Source: an uncultured bacterium
GTDB taxonomy: Bacteria; Verrucomicrobiota; Lentisphaeria; Victivallales; UBA1829
Direction of reading: 5' to 3'
Length of the DNA: 37,645 bases
Assembly: GCA_902762495.1 (NCBI GenBank)
Contig: CACWOL010000026.1
Coordinates: forward strand, 1 to 37,645
Part shown: positions 7,050 through 15,130 of the stretch, piece by piece
How positions within the stretch are numbered: position 1 is the stretch's first letter
How the letters are laid out: each line of letters starts with the position of its first letter
The notes under the pieces: generated by a model
Told to the model about the DNA's origin: nothing
Seen by the model: the letters and a program-made list of their open reading frames with translations, nothing else
Databases searched by the model: none
Translations under genes and position numbers: made by a program

Positions 7050-7095
7050 CGGCACACTCCGTGTGTGCGCTCAGCTTCGCTTGCGCACGGAGGCG
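7050..7095. repeat. Cluster of small inverted repeats after dapA
   Basis: Three short hairpins are packed together: GCACAC/GTGTGC, GTGCGC/GCGCAC and GGAGGC/GCCTCC. Together they form a GC-rich structured stretch between the dapA stop and its terminator, reminiscent of REP-type elements that protect mRNA 3' ends. Whether copies occur elsewhere in the genome cannot be seen. Confidence 0.4.
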
Positions 7096-7103
7096 CCGCC
7101 TCC

Positions 7104-7973
7104 TCAATCGACAGGGATGTCCGCGAGGATCTGGCGGAGGAATTCGCGGTTCTTGTCCGAGGGCGGGCAGAGCGGCAGACGGTATTCCTCGTCGAGCAGG
7201 CCGCGGATCGCCATGCCAGCCTTGACCGGAATTGGGTTGGTCTCCACGAACATCGCCTTGAAGAACTTGTAGAGCTTGCGGTGCATCGCGCGAGCCTGGT
7301 CGAACGCGCCGGCGTTGCAGAGGTCGACGAGCTGCTTCATCTCCTTCGGGATGATGTTCGAAGCCACGCTGACCACGCCGACCGCGCCGACGGACATCAT
7401 GGGCACGGTGAGCGCGTCATCGCCGCTGAGGACCGGGATATCACAGAGGTCGAGGATCTCGGACACGCGGTCGACGGAGCCGCTGGCCTCCTTCACGCCC
7501 GCCACGTTGCAGTTTTTCGCGAGGCGCGCGATGGTCTCGGCGGAGACGGAGACGCCGGAGCGTCCGGGCACGTTGTAGATCACGATCGGGATGTCGCAGG
7601 AATCCGCGATGGTGGCGAAATGGCGGTACAGGCCCTCCTGCGTGGGCTTGTTGTAGTACGGGGCAACCTGGAGCGAGAAATCCGCGCCGTCGGCTTTCGC
7701 GTGACGGGTCAGGTGCAGCGCTTCGGCGGTCGAGTTCGCGCCGCTTCCGGCAAGCACCTTGCAGCGTCCGTTCACGAGCTGGACCACGGTCGCGATCACG
7801 CGCTCGTGCTCCTCGAAGCTCAGCGTGGGCGACTCGCCGGTGGTGCCGACCGGAGAAATCCCGTCGACACCATAGCTGATCTGCATTTCGACCAGCTTCG
7901 TCAGTCTATCGTAATCCACTGCTCCGTTGCGGAACGGAGTCACAAGCGCCGTGTAGAGACCTTGAATTTTCAT
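7104..7973 (-). CDS. dapA: 4-hydroxy-tetrahydrodipicolinate synthase DapA
   Basis: The enzyme condenses pyruvate with aspartate semialdehyde, the committed step toward diaminopimelate and lysine, in the cytoplasm. The 289-residue TIM barrel keeps all key residues at E. coli numbering: T44/T45 in PVGTTGESPT, Y133 in IYNVPGRSG, R138, and the Schiff-base lysine K161 in AGVKEASGS. AGGA lies ten bases before the ATG. The start overlaps the end of dapF by four bases (ATGA), so the two are translationally coupled. A terminator follows. Confidence 0.97.
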   Translation of the reverse strand: MKIQGLYTALVTPFRNGAVDYDRLTKLVEMQISYGVDGISPVGTTGESPTLSFEEHERVIATVVQLVNGRCKVLAGSGANSTAEALHLTRHAKADGADFSLQVAPYYNKPTQEGLYRHFATIADSCDIPIVIYNVPGRSGVSVSAETIARLAKNCNVAGVKEASGSVDRVSEILDLCDIPVLSGDDALTVPMMSVGAVGVVSVASNIIPKEMKQLVDLCNAGAFDQARAMHRKLYKFFKAMFVETNPIPVKAGMAIRGLLDEEYRLPLCPPSDKNREFLRQILADIPVD

Positions 7974-8854
7974 GATTGGGAATCCTTTTCCTTGGAATAT
8001 GGGCTGTCGGCGGCCGTAACGGACGCCAGTTCAAGTTCAAATCTGTCTGCGGAGGCGGTCCCCCGGTACACTTCGACCGCGGGCCCGGTCAGGATGATCC
8101 GGGCGGAATTTCCGTCGGGGAGATGCGTTTTGACGAGGTCGCCGGACCGCGTGCGGAACGTGAGGTCGGCGGGCGCGTGGAAGAACTTCGCCAGCACGCG
8201 CGCGGACGATGCGATCCCGGTCCCGCACGCCAGCGTTTCGTCCTCGACGCCGCGCTCGTAGGTGCGTATCAAAATCGGCTCGGAGAAATCGTGTCCGAAC
8301 TCCAGAAAATCGACGTTGACGCCCGCGGGCGCGAACGCCGCATGATAACGCAGCTCGCGGCCGGGACGCAGGATATCGGCGCGTTCCAGGCCGTCCATGC
8401 GGACCACGGCGTGCGGCACGCCGACCGCGCCCTTGAAGACCGTGTATCCGGCGGTATGCTCGTGCGCCTCGAAGTCCTCGGTCACGGGCAGTTCGATGCG
8501 GACCATGTCGCGGCCGATGACCTCGGCGGCAAGCTCGCCGCCGCCCGTCGCGAACGTGATGGACGGTTCGCGCGAGAGGCTGTGTTCGTAGGCGAAGAGC
8601 CCGGCGCAGCGGAGACCGTTTCCGCAGAGCTCCGCCCTGGAACCGTCACAGTTGAAAAACTCCATGACGACCTGGACGCAGCCGGGAACGCGGGATTTGG
8701 AGAGCAGGATCAGGCCGTCCGCGCCGATGCCGCGGCGGCGGTCGCAAATCTTCCGTATGCTGTCCGCCGTGAAGACATAGGCGGACTCGGAACAGTCAAC
8801 GACCACAAAATCGTTGCCTGCGCCGCTCATTTTCGAGAATTTCAGAAGATTCAA
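7970..8854 (-). CDS. dapF: Diaminopimelate epimerase DapF
   Basis: DapF converts LL- to meso-diaminopimelate, the direct precursor of lysine and of peptidoglycan cross-links. The 294-residue product has both catalytic cysteines: C77 in AELCGNGLRC and C210 in DETLACGTGIASS. The N terminus KFSKMSGAGNDFVVVD is typical. The start is an unusual TTG at 8854: it has an ideal CCGGAGG five bases upstream and gives the family's normal N terminus, whereas the next ATG (residue 9) has no binding site and would remove part of the first strand. It is first in the dapF-dapA pair. No convincing promoter was found in the 213 bases upstream; a TTGACA near 8940 lacks a matching -10. Confidence 0.96.
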   Translation of the reverse strand: MNLLKFSKMSGAGNDFVVVDCSESAYVFTADSIRKICDRRRGIGADGLILLSKSRVPGCVQVVMEFFNCDGSRAELCGNGLRCAGLFAYEHSLSREPSITFATGGGELAAEVIGRDMVRIELPVTEDFEAHEHTAGYTVFKGAVGVPHAVVRMDGLERADILRPGRELRYHAAFAPAGVNVDFLEFGHDFSEPILIRTYERGVEDETLACGTGIASSARVLAKFFHAPADLTFRTRSGDLVKTHLPDGNSARIILTGPAVEVYRGTASADRFELELASVTAADSPYSKEKDSQS

Positions 8855-9021
8855 CTCGGCCTCCGGGCGTTTTCAGTTCACAACGCTCCGCCTTCCACAA
8901 GCTCAAAAGAAAAACACCCCGGCGCAATGCGGACGGCTGTCAAGCGTTTTCTGCATTTAAAAGATACTCCAAATCGCTGATTTTACCAGTGTTTTTCCCG
9001 AAAAAACTCAGGATTTTTCCG

Positions 9022-9048
9022 GCCGCGACCGGCTTTTCGCGGCTTTTT
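9022..9048. terminator. Hairpin after the secretin-MacAB operon
   Basis: GCCGCGA (9022-9028) and TCGCGGC (9037-9043) form a perfect 7-bp stem about 25 bases after the permease stop. The clean T5 tract (9044-9048) is on the plus strand, where no gene runs in. On the minus strand the tail is only CGGAAAAATCC followed by a later T6. It may still end the operon, but the polarity is poor. Confidence 0.4.
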
Positions 9049-9067
9049 GTCCGGCAGTCCGGCGAAA

Positions 9068-10354
9068 TCACTCGGAACGCAGGACGTCGATCGGGTTCTG
9101 CTGCGCCGCGCGCCACGCCGGATACGTGCCGAAGACCACGCCCACGAACGACGAGATCAGCAGCGAGCCGATGATGTTCGTCATGGAGGCTTCCGTCGGC
9201 ATTTCCGCGTAGCGTTTCACGATCTCGGAGAGGCCGAGGCCAAGCCCGATGCCGACGCATCCGCCGAGCGTGGTCAGGATCACGGTCTCGATCAGGAACT
9301 GGAACAGGATGTCGAACTTCTGCGCGCCGAGGGCGCGGCGCGTGCCGATCTCCTTCTTGCGTTCGGACACACTCGCGAGCATGATGTTCATGATGCCGAT
9401 GCCGCCCACGAGCAGGGAGATGCTGGCGATGGCGCCCATGACGATGGTGAATATCTTCTGGGTGCGTTCACGCTGTTTGAGCAGGTCCAGCGGGACGATC
9501 ATGTCCCAGTCCTTGCTTTTCGAGTGCGCCTTTTCCAGATAGTTCTGGAGGCGTTTGGACGTATTGTCGATGTATTCGAGATTGGCCACGTTCACCAGCA
9601 TCACGTCGTAGTCAACCAGGATCGCCTTGTTGCGGTTCCGCCCCTGGCTCTCGCTCGCGTAGTTGCCGTAGATGGAGAGGTCCGTGTTGGACGGGATCAG
9701 GATCAGGTCGTTCGGGCTGCCGACTTCCGGCAGGCTGGTTCCGTTGTCATTGGAGATCACGCCGATGATGCGGTAGGACGCATACGGGGTGCGGATGTTC
9801 GATCCGACCACGTCCGTCGCGCCCAGCGGGAAAAGCCTGTGCTTCACGTTCTGCCCGATCACGCAGATGGTCGAGGGCTCCCGGAAATCGATCTCGTTGA
9901 ACCAGCGCCCGGACGTGAGGTGGCAGGAGGTATCCTTCATGAATCCGAGGGAGACACCGCAGAGCTTCAGGTCCAGGCGCGTTTCACCCTTCGTGATCGG
10001 CTGGCGCGTGTTCCGTATGGTGGTGATATGATGCACGTTCTCCATCGTGCGGATGAACTGGTAGTCGCGGACGTCGAGGCCGTAGTCCTCCACGGAGCTG
10101 GTGGCGGCGCCGCGCCCGGAGGAACCGCCCCCGGACGTGTCGAAATGCGGCTTCTTGGTGTAGATGATGATCTTGTCGATGCCCATGGATTCGATCTGGG
10201 ACAGCGCGGACCGTTCCGCGCCCTTCGAGATCGCCATCATGGAGATCACGCTCCCGACGCCAAAAATCACGCCGAGCGAGGTCAGCAGCGAACGCGTCTT
10301 GTGCAGCCGCAGGTTCAGAAAGGACAGCGACACGATGTCGGGGAACCGCATCAT
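9068..10354 (-). CDS. MacB-like ABC transporter permease (FtsX superfamily)
   Basis: The 428-residue inner-membrane protein has the MacB/LolC layout: one N-terminal segment (about 20-45, TRSLLTSLGVIFGVGSVISM), a large periplasmic domain (about 50-290), then three C-terminal segments. The signature GGIGIMNIMLASVSERKKEI with GTRRALGA follows the second segment and is characteristic of MacB permeases. In E. coli the ATPase is fused to the N terminus; here it is a separate gene immediately upstream. ATGATG at 10354 overlaps the TGA of the ATPase gene, so translation is coupled. The periplasmic domain has a Gly/Ser-rich loop (TSGGGSSGRGAATSS). The likely job is mechanotransmission, driving export of a peptide, toxin or other substrate already in the periplasm. 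The substrate cannot be read from sequence. Confidence 0.92.
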   Translation of the reverse strand: MMRFPDIVSLSFLNLRLHKTRSLLTSLGVIFGVGSVISMMAISKGAERSALSQIESMGIDKIIIYTKKPHFDTSGGGSSGRGAATSSVEDYGLDVRDYQFIRTMENVHHITTIRNTRQPITKGETRLDLKLCGVSLGFMKDTSCHLTSGRWFNEIDFREPSTICVIGQNVKHRLFPLGATDVVGSNIRTPYASYRIIGVISNDNGTSLPEVGSPNDLILIPSNTDLSIYGNYASESQGRNRNKAILVDYDVMLVNVANLEYIDNTSKRLQNYLEKAHSKSKDWDMIVPLDLLKQRERTQKIFTIVMGAIASISLLVGGIGIMNIMLASVSERKKEIGTRRALGAQKFDILFQFLIETVILTTLGGCVGIGLGLGLSEIVKRYAEMPTEASMTNIIGSLLISSFVGVVFGTYPAWRAAQQNPIDVLRSE

Positions 10355-11163
10355 TTGGACGCGCCCTCCTGTTCCGCCGTGGTCGTCAGCGCCGCTTTCG
10401 CGTCGGCGGCCATCTTGTCCTGCGGGAGCTCGCCGAACCCGGACAACGGGCCGGTCAGCTCGTCCACGGAGTCGGTCGGCTTCGTCTGCACGATGCGGCC
10501 GTCGCGGAGCCGGATGACCTTGTCGTAGTGCGGCTCGAACATCGGGTTGTGCGTGACCATGATGATCGTTACGTTCTGCTCCTTGTTGATCCGGTGGAAC
10601 AGCGCCATGATCTCGTTCCCGGTCTTCTCGTCGAGGTTGCCGGTCGGTTCGTCGGCGAGCAGAAACGCCGGGTCGTTGCAAAGCGAACGCGCCACTGCCA
10701 CGCGCTGGCATTCGCCGCCGGAGAGTTGGGTGGGACGGTGCCCGAGGCGGTGTCCCAGCCCGACGACCTTCGCGAGCTCAAGGGCGCGCGCCCGGCGGAT
10801 GCGCGGGGAAACGCGCTTGTAGATCATCGGCACTTCGATGTTCTGTTCGATGGTCAGGTACGGGAACAGGTTGAAACTCTGGAAAATGAAACCGATCCTG
10901 ATATTGCGGACCGTGGCCTGCGCGCTGTCCGACAGCGTCGCCACGTTCACCTTCTCCAGAAAATAATCGCCGGACGTCGGCACGTCGAGCATCCCGAGGA
11001 TGTTCAGCATCGTCGATTTGCCGCTGCCGGACGTGCCCACGATACCGACGAACTGACCGCGCTGGATCGAGAAGGAAATCCCCTTCAGCACATGCACGGC
11101 CAGGCCGCCGGGATTGTACGTCTTGCGGATATCCCGCAGCTGCACTACCACATCGTCGTTCAT
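10351..11163 (-). CDS. MacB/LolD-type ABC transporter ATPase
   Basis: The 270-residue cytoplasmic ATPase has every catalytic element: Walker A GTSGSGKST (43-51), Q-loop glutamine Q95 in FIFQSFNLFPYLT, signature LSGGECQRVAVARSL (147-161), Walker B FLLADEPTGNLD with D171/E172, and switch histidine H205 in MVTHN. The DEPTGNLD form and the N terminus place it with MacB/LolD/FtsE-type ATPases. A tail of about 40 residues after the core is low in motifs. Its stop overlaps the permease start, and the adaptor gene ends 15 bases upstream. The ribosome binding site (GGCGGG) is weak. Confidence 0.95.
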   Translation of the reverse strand: MNDDVVVQLRDIRKTYNPGGLAVHVLKGISFSIQRGQFVGIVGTSGSGKSTMLNILGMLDVPTSGDYFLEKVNVATLSDSAQATVRNIRIGFIFQSFNLFPYLTIEQNIEVPMIYKRVSPRIRRARALELAKVVGLGHRLGHRPTQLSGGECQRVAVARSLCNDPAFLLADEPTGNLDEKTGNEIMALFHRINKEQNVTIIMVTHNPMFEPHYDKVIRLRDGRIVQTKPTDSVDELTGPLSGFGELPQDKMAADAKAALTTTAEQEGASK

Positions 11164-11178
11164 ACGGACCCGCCGGAG

Positions 11179-12687
11179 TTACTGGTCGGACTGCTTCTTC
11201 TGGTACGGACGGTACAGATACACCACGTCGCCGTCTTTCAGGCCGTCGGTGATGCAGACCGCGGTGTCGTTGGAGTCGCCGATCGTAACCGGGACCTCCT
11301 CGGGATTGCCGTTCTTGTTGACGAAGACGAAGAACCCCTTGTCGTTCTCGAAGACGGCTTCCATCGGCACGGAAATCACGTCGTGCAGGATGCTGGAGAC
11401 GATTTCGACGATCACGGACATGCCGTTCACCAGCTGCGGGTCCTGGACCTCAAGCGAGATGCGCGAGGGATAGATCTTCGGTGAAGTCTCGTCCCAGTAC
11501 ATCTGGTTGACCGGGAGCGTGGCGATCTCGGTGATCTGCCCCTTGATCTTGAGCGTGGTGATGGCTTCCGGCGTGATGATGGCCTGGTTGCCGATCTGCA
11601 CTTTCGAGCGGAACGCCTCCGGCAGGTCGAAATTCACCATCAGGTTCGTCATCTCCGGGATCGTGAGCAGGATTTCGCCCTTGCGGACCTCGAGGCCAGG
11701 CTTGATGTCCTCTCCGCCCCAGCGGCGGTCCGGGTCGCCGTAGATCACGATGCCGTCCGTCGGCGCCAGGAGTTTCATCATGGGCAGGTAGGACTCGTAG
11801 CGTTCGAGCGTGGCGGCCTGACGGCGCGAGTTCGCGCGGAGGTTGTCGACACGCTTCTTGGCCTGGACGAGGGCAGAGGAGGTGGAGATGCGCGCCTGTT
11901 CGAGATTGAGGCGGGCCTGCTCCAAGGAGTTGTTCAGGGACATGAGCTTGATCGGGTCGTCATAGTGCTTGAAGCTCTTTGAGTCGATCTCCGCCTGATT
12001 CAGGGAATTCTCGCTCGATTCGATCTTGCTCTGGAGATTTTTCAGTTCGTTTTCGTTCGCTTTCCGGGAAGCCTCATCCGTCACGCCTGAATGCGCGATG
12101 TCGTACTTCTTGTCCGAATAGTTTTTCTTCGCAGTGGCAAGATTGGCCTCGGCGTTCGCGATCGCCAGGTCGTTGCTGTCGCGCTTCTGCGTACGCGTGA
12201 GGCGCAGATACTTGCGCTGGTCGGATTCGGCCTGGCGCACGCGTTCCTCCGCCTCACGGAGCGTGACCTCGTTCTTGCGTTCCTGAATCTTCTCGTTTTC
12301 GATGGCGATCACAAGTTCCTCTTCCGTATTGGAGAGGGTCGTGCGCATTTCCTCGATTCGTTCGATCAGGTCGCTGTCCTCGAACTCGATCAGGACGTCG
12401 CCTTCCTTCACGGAGGTGTTTTCGTCCACCACGGTCAGTATCTGCGTGGCGAAGTTCGCCTCAAGGCCGAGCTTGTGCTTCTTGTTCGCCACGATCGTGC
12501 CGTTGAGGCGCAATCCGAGGGTCATGTCGCCCTTCACGACGCGGTAGGTGCGGTCGGGGTCCTTGCTCACGGCGCGGTCGGCGGACACGGTCTTCTGCTT
12601 GTACACGCGGACACCGTAGTACAGCCCTCCCGCCAGCAGCAGCGCCGGCAGGAGCACGAAGATGAATACTTTCGCGGGTTTCTTCAT
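11179..12687 (-). CDS. MacA/HlyD-type periplasmic adaptor with an unusually long coiled-coil hairpin
   Basis: The 502-residue protein has one N-terminal membrane anchor (about 7-27) and a periplasmic body. A first lipoyl half-motif lies around 45-103 (VVKGDMTLGLRLNG, then VKEGDVLIEFED), a helical hairpin of about 200 residues at 104-305, the second lipoyl half (KLLAPTDGIVIYGDP, 305-319), and then beta-barrel and membrane-proximal domains. E. coli MacA is about 371 residues; the difference is almost all in the hairpin, which is several times longer and Glu/Lys/Ala/Asn-rich. In MacAB-TolC the hairpin meets the outer-membrane channel. Here the channel gene next door is a secretin with a short periplasmic part, so the long hairpin may span the extra distance; that is inference. 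GGAG precedes the ATG, and the gene starts three bases after the secretin stop. Confidence 0.9.
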   Translation of the reverse strand: MKKPAKVFIFVLLPALLLAGGLYYGVRVYKQKTVSADRAVSKDPDRTYRVVKGDMTLGLRLNGTIVANKKHKLGLEANFATQILTVVDENTSVKEGDVLIEFEDSDLIERIEEMRTTLSNTEEELVIAIENEKIQERKNEVTLREAEERVRQAESDQRKYLRLTRTQKRDSNDLAIANAEANLATAKKNYSDKKYDIAHSGVTDEASRKANENELKNLQSKIESSENSLNQAEIDSKSFKHYDDPIKLMSLNNSLEQARLNLEQARISTSSALVQAKKRVDNLRANSRRQAATLERYESYLPMMKLLAPTDGIVIYGDPDRRWGGEDIKPGLEVRKGEILLTIPEMTNLMVNFDLPEAFRSKVQIGNQAIITPEAITTLKIKGQITEIATLPVNQMYWDETSPKIYPSRISLEVQDPQLVNGMSVIVEIVSSILHDVISVPMEAVFENDKGFFVFVNKNGNPEEVPVTIGDSNDTAVCITDGLKDGDVVYLYRPYQKKQSDQ

Positions 12688-12690
12688 GGC

Positions 12691-14205
12691 TTATTCTCCG
12701 GGCTGGGAGGTTGCGGGAACCGCGGCGGGCGCGGAGGTTTCGGAGGCAGGCGCGGCTTCCGCGCCGTCTTCGGCGGGCTTCGCAGATTCCTTATCGGTAT
12801 CCTCCTTTTCCTCCTCGTCGTCGTCCCCGAACAGCGTCTTCCAGGACACGAGCGGGTTTTCGATGAATTCGTCGTTCACTTTCTCGATCGTCGTTTCGAG
12901 GGTCGGAAGTTCCTTGGAGTTGCGCATGACTTCGCCGAATTCATTGGTCGTGCGGATCATTTCTTCCGGATCGAAGAGCACGCCGTCCGCCATGTCGTTC
13001 GGATTCAGGATGCGGACGCGGAGGAAGAAGAGCAGCTGCAGGATCTCCTTGTCGGTGTATTTCGAGGTGAAGAGCTCGCCGAGATACGGGATGTCGCTCA
13101 GGAACGGGATGCGCTCCTGCTGGATGGAGTTACGGTTGGTGTAAAGGCCGCCCATGATGACGATCTGGCCGTCGGCAAGGCGGAGATAGGAGGAGATGCT
13201 GCGGATGGAGATCACGGGCACCTGGTAGAATCCGTTGCCGTTCGCAATCGTCTGGTAGCTCTGGATGTTGGAGACTTCCGGCTCAACGCGGAGCGTCACG
13301 TTGTCCTTGTTGACCATGAGCGGCTCCACGGTCAGCGTCACGCCGACGCGCTTGAACGTGGTGCTGGTGCTGATGCTGCCGTTCGTGATGGTCTGGGACT
13401 GGATCGGCACGTCCTGGCCGTTCGAGATCTCGGCTTCCTCGTTGCGGCCGACCACGATCACGGGCGAGGACAGGACCTTGGCATCCAGCGCGGTCAGGAG
13501 CCACTGGAGCGCGATATTGAAGTTGTTGTGCCCGGCGGCGAACGTCCAGTTGGCCGTGGCTCCGTCCGAAGAGCTGCCGCCCTGCGGCGAGGTCTGCATG
13601 CCGCCGTAGCTCATCACGTCGCCGTCGTACCGCTGATCGGTATTGCCGTCGATCATGGAGATCGTGGTCGGGCTGTTGAACATGAACGACAGGTTGCGCT
13701 GGGTGTTGTCGGAAAGCAGGACTTCCACGATCTTCGCCTCGATCAGCACCTGCGGCGTCGCTATGTCGATCAGCGGAAGCGTCTTCGCGATCGCCTCCAC
13801 GTTCTCCGCCGAGTCGCGGATCGTCAGCAGGTTTTCCTCCACGGCGTATTCCACATAGCCAGTGTCGGAGATCATCGCGTCCACGCTGTTCCGCAGCTTC
13901 GACGCCGTCACATAGCGGCAGCGGTAGATCAGGATGCTCGTGTCGTTCGTCGAGGGAATAATCTTCAGGTACGGGGGTTCTTCCTCCACCTGACGGGCCT
14001 GTTTGCGGATCGGCTGGAACATCTCGCGGAGCTGCTGCGCCACGGACACGACGTTCTTTTTGCCTTCTTCGATGGACTCCGGCGTCCTTTCCACGACTTC
14101 GGTGGAGTCGAAGCCGGAGATCGGCTCGTCGGCGAGGATCGAGGTGCCGGTGAGCGCGGCCAGGGCGAGGAACATGTAGAAGGTGCGGCGGGCAATGGGC
14201 GTCAT
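12691..14205 (-). CDS. Secretin (GspD/PilQ superfamily) leading a MacAB-type export operon
   Basis: Secretins form large gated pores in the outer membrane. From the ATG at 14205 (AAGGA upstream) the product is 504 residues with a cleavable signal peptide (cut likely after SILA, residue 25). One N-domain of NolW/N3 type spans about 91-146 (YRCRYVTASKLRNSVDAMIS, then ENLLTIRDSAENVEAI). The secretin core runs from VLIEAKIVEVLLSD (153-166) to LLFFLRVRIL (391-400), with LRLADGQIVIMGGL (341-354) and IPFLSDIPYLGELF (366-379). The usual string of N0-N2 domains is missing. The C-terminal tail (about 460-504) is acidic then Ala/Pro-rich. An open frame extends upstream to 14337, but it has no binding site and a poor N terminus. 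The three genes downstream encode a MacA-like adaptor and split MacB, in place of the usual TolC partner. Confidence 0.93.
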   Translation of the reverse strand: MTPIARRTFYMFLALAALTGTSILADEPISGFDSTEVVERTPESIEEGKKNVVSVAQQLREMFQPIRKQARQVEEEPPYLKIIPSTNDTSILIYRCRYVTASKLRNSVDAMISDTGYVEYAVEENLLTIRDSAENVEAIAKTLPLIDIATPQVLIEAKIVEVLLSDNTQRNLSFMFNSPTTISMIDGNTDQRYDGDVMSYGGMQTSPQGGSSSDGATANWTFAAGHNNFNIALQWLLTALDAKVLSSPVIVVGRNEEAEISNGQDVPIQSQTITNGSISTSTTFKRVGVTLTVEPLMVNKDNVTLRVEPEVSNIQSYQTIANGNGFYQVPVISIRSISSYLRLADGQIVIMGGLYTNRNSIQQERIPFLSDIPYLGELFTSKYTDKEILQLLFFLRVRILNPNDMADGVLFDPEEMIRTTNEFGEVMRNSKELPTLETTIEKVNDEFIENPLVSWKTLFGDDDEEEKEDTDKESAKPAEDGAEAAPASETSAPAAVPATSQPGE

Positions 14206-14621
14206 GCTGGGGGTGTCCTTATAGATAAAGTTCAATTTGTATATGCGCGTATATTTTGAACTATAATATACACCGCAAATGCGAAAAAAAAAGCCCAGTG
14301 CCAAAAAAAAGTTAAAAATAAAAATATTCAGTTTCAAAGCAATGTTAAAACAGAGCCCGTATCATCAACACAATCTATTGAATTTTATGCTGTTATATTT
14401 GTTTTAGACTTGTACGTCCGCATCACTGACCTTGTACACTTTTGTCCAGCCTCCCAACCCTTGTTTTCACCGTTTCCGTCCGTCCGCGTCTTTTTCCGTC
14501 CGTCCGCGTCCAAAAAGACGCTATCTCAGGCTTGTTTCAGCAGGGCAATCGGACTCGCCCTGATCACCGGATATCATTCCGCAACCGGCATCGTCCGTTC
14601 ATTTCCCCATCACGCGGGCAC
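14206..14621. other. AT-rich leader and spacer upstream of the secretin operon
   Basis: There is no credible gene in these 416 bases. The part next to the secretin start (14221-14400) is very AT-rich, with A8-A9 runs and several TATA-like words (ACTATAATATA near 14260), but no -35/-10 pair with good spacing stands out on the minus strand, so the operon promoter is not placed. The distal part holds a short tandem repeat, listed separately. Confidence 0.5.
14473..14521. repeat. 20-bp tandem repeat with an overlapping 10-bp palindrome
   Basis: TTTCCGTCCGTCCGCGTC occurs at 14473-14490 and again at 14493-14510, a 20-base period. GCGTCTTTTT (14486-14495) is perfectly inverted as AAAAAGACGC (14512-14521). 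It lies in the non-coding spacer between the secretin leader and the terminator at 14622-14670. It could be a binding site or a replication-slippage product. Confidence 0.5.
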
Positions 14622-14670
14622 AAAAAAACTCAGTTCTGAATCGGAGCCATCCAAGTTTGCAGAACTGAGT
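14622..14670 (-). terminator. Strong terminator of the two small genes at 14699-15370
   Basis: ACTCAGTTCTG (14628-14638) and CAGAACTGAGT (14660-14670) are perfectly complementary over 11 bases. On the minus strand the stem runs straight into T7. The loop is 21 bases. It supports transcription leaving the 14699-15103 gene. Confidence 0.85.
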
Positions 14671-14698
14671 CAGTTGTTTTCAACTTCGTTTCTCTGAG

Positions 14699-15103
14699 TC
14701 ATAGTCGCCATCCTAATACTGTTCGGCTCACATGCGCAAACGCTTTCGGGATGTCTTTCATCACCCGGACGCACTGATGTTTCACCCGCTTCGTCCCCGT
14801 TTTGACGAGGTTCGACACCGTGCAGTAGAAATCGGTTGCCGCATTGATGAGCCGGTAGGCGCCCGCACGCAGGCTGGCGCCGACCGAATGAATAAAGCCA
14901 AAGGAATATTCCGGCATCGGCAGAGAGAAGGCGAGCGTCCCCGCCTCCAGTCTGACCGGGAAACCGAAACAGGTTCCGAGGGAATGCTGCGAACCCGGAA
15001 GTCTGCACATGAAACCGCCTTCCCGCTGCGGGATGATGCCGCAGAAGGAGAACGCGTACTCGCGTGCGCAATCAGAAAGTCTGAATTTGAGTTCAGAGTT
15101 CAC
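14699..15103 (-). CDS. Hypothetical protein of 134 residues
   Basis: I do not recognise a family. The frame opens with a GTG at 15103 preceded by AAAGG, 27 bases after the stop of the conserved 79-residue gene, and its stop is 28 bases before the strong terminator, so it fits a second gene in that transcript. The product is rich in Cys, Phe, Arg and Gly, with no clear signal peptide or membrane span. The middle reads FGFPVRLEAGTLAFSLPMPE and then SFGFIHSVGASLRAGAYRLI, which looks like amphipathic beta strands. A second open frame (14670-15071) overlaps it and looks less protein-like. The existence of this gene is uncertain; the region could instead be a structured 3' untranslated stretch. Confidence 0.45.
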   Translation of the reverse strand: MNSELKFRLSDCAREYAFSFCGIIPQREGGFMCRLPGSQHSLGTCFGFPVRLEAGTLAFSLPMPEYSFGFIHSVGASLRAGAYRLINAATDFYCTVSNLVKTGTKRVKHQCVRVMKDIPKAFAHVSRTVLGWRL

Positions 15104-15130
15104 AGGATTGACCTTTGCCTTTGGATCGAA

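Noticed and set aside
9022..9048. Plus-strand terminator with a good T5 tract
   Set aside because: No plus-strand gene reads into it; kept only as an unoriented hairpin.
12091..14259. A 722-residue plus-strand frame opposite the secretin and adaptor genes
   Set aside because: Composition (His/Arg/Asp/Val-rich) is that of an antisense shadow; both minus-strand genes have clear family motifs.
14670..15071. Alternative 133-residue minus-strand frame
   Set aside because: It overlaps the 14699-15103 frame, has no ribosome binding site, and its stop lies inside the terminator stem.
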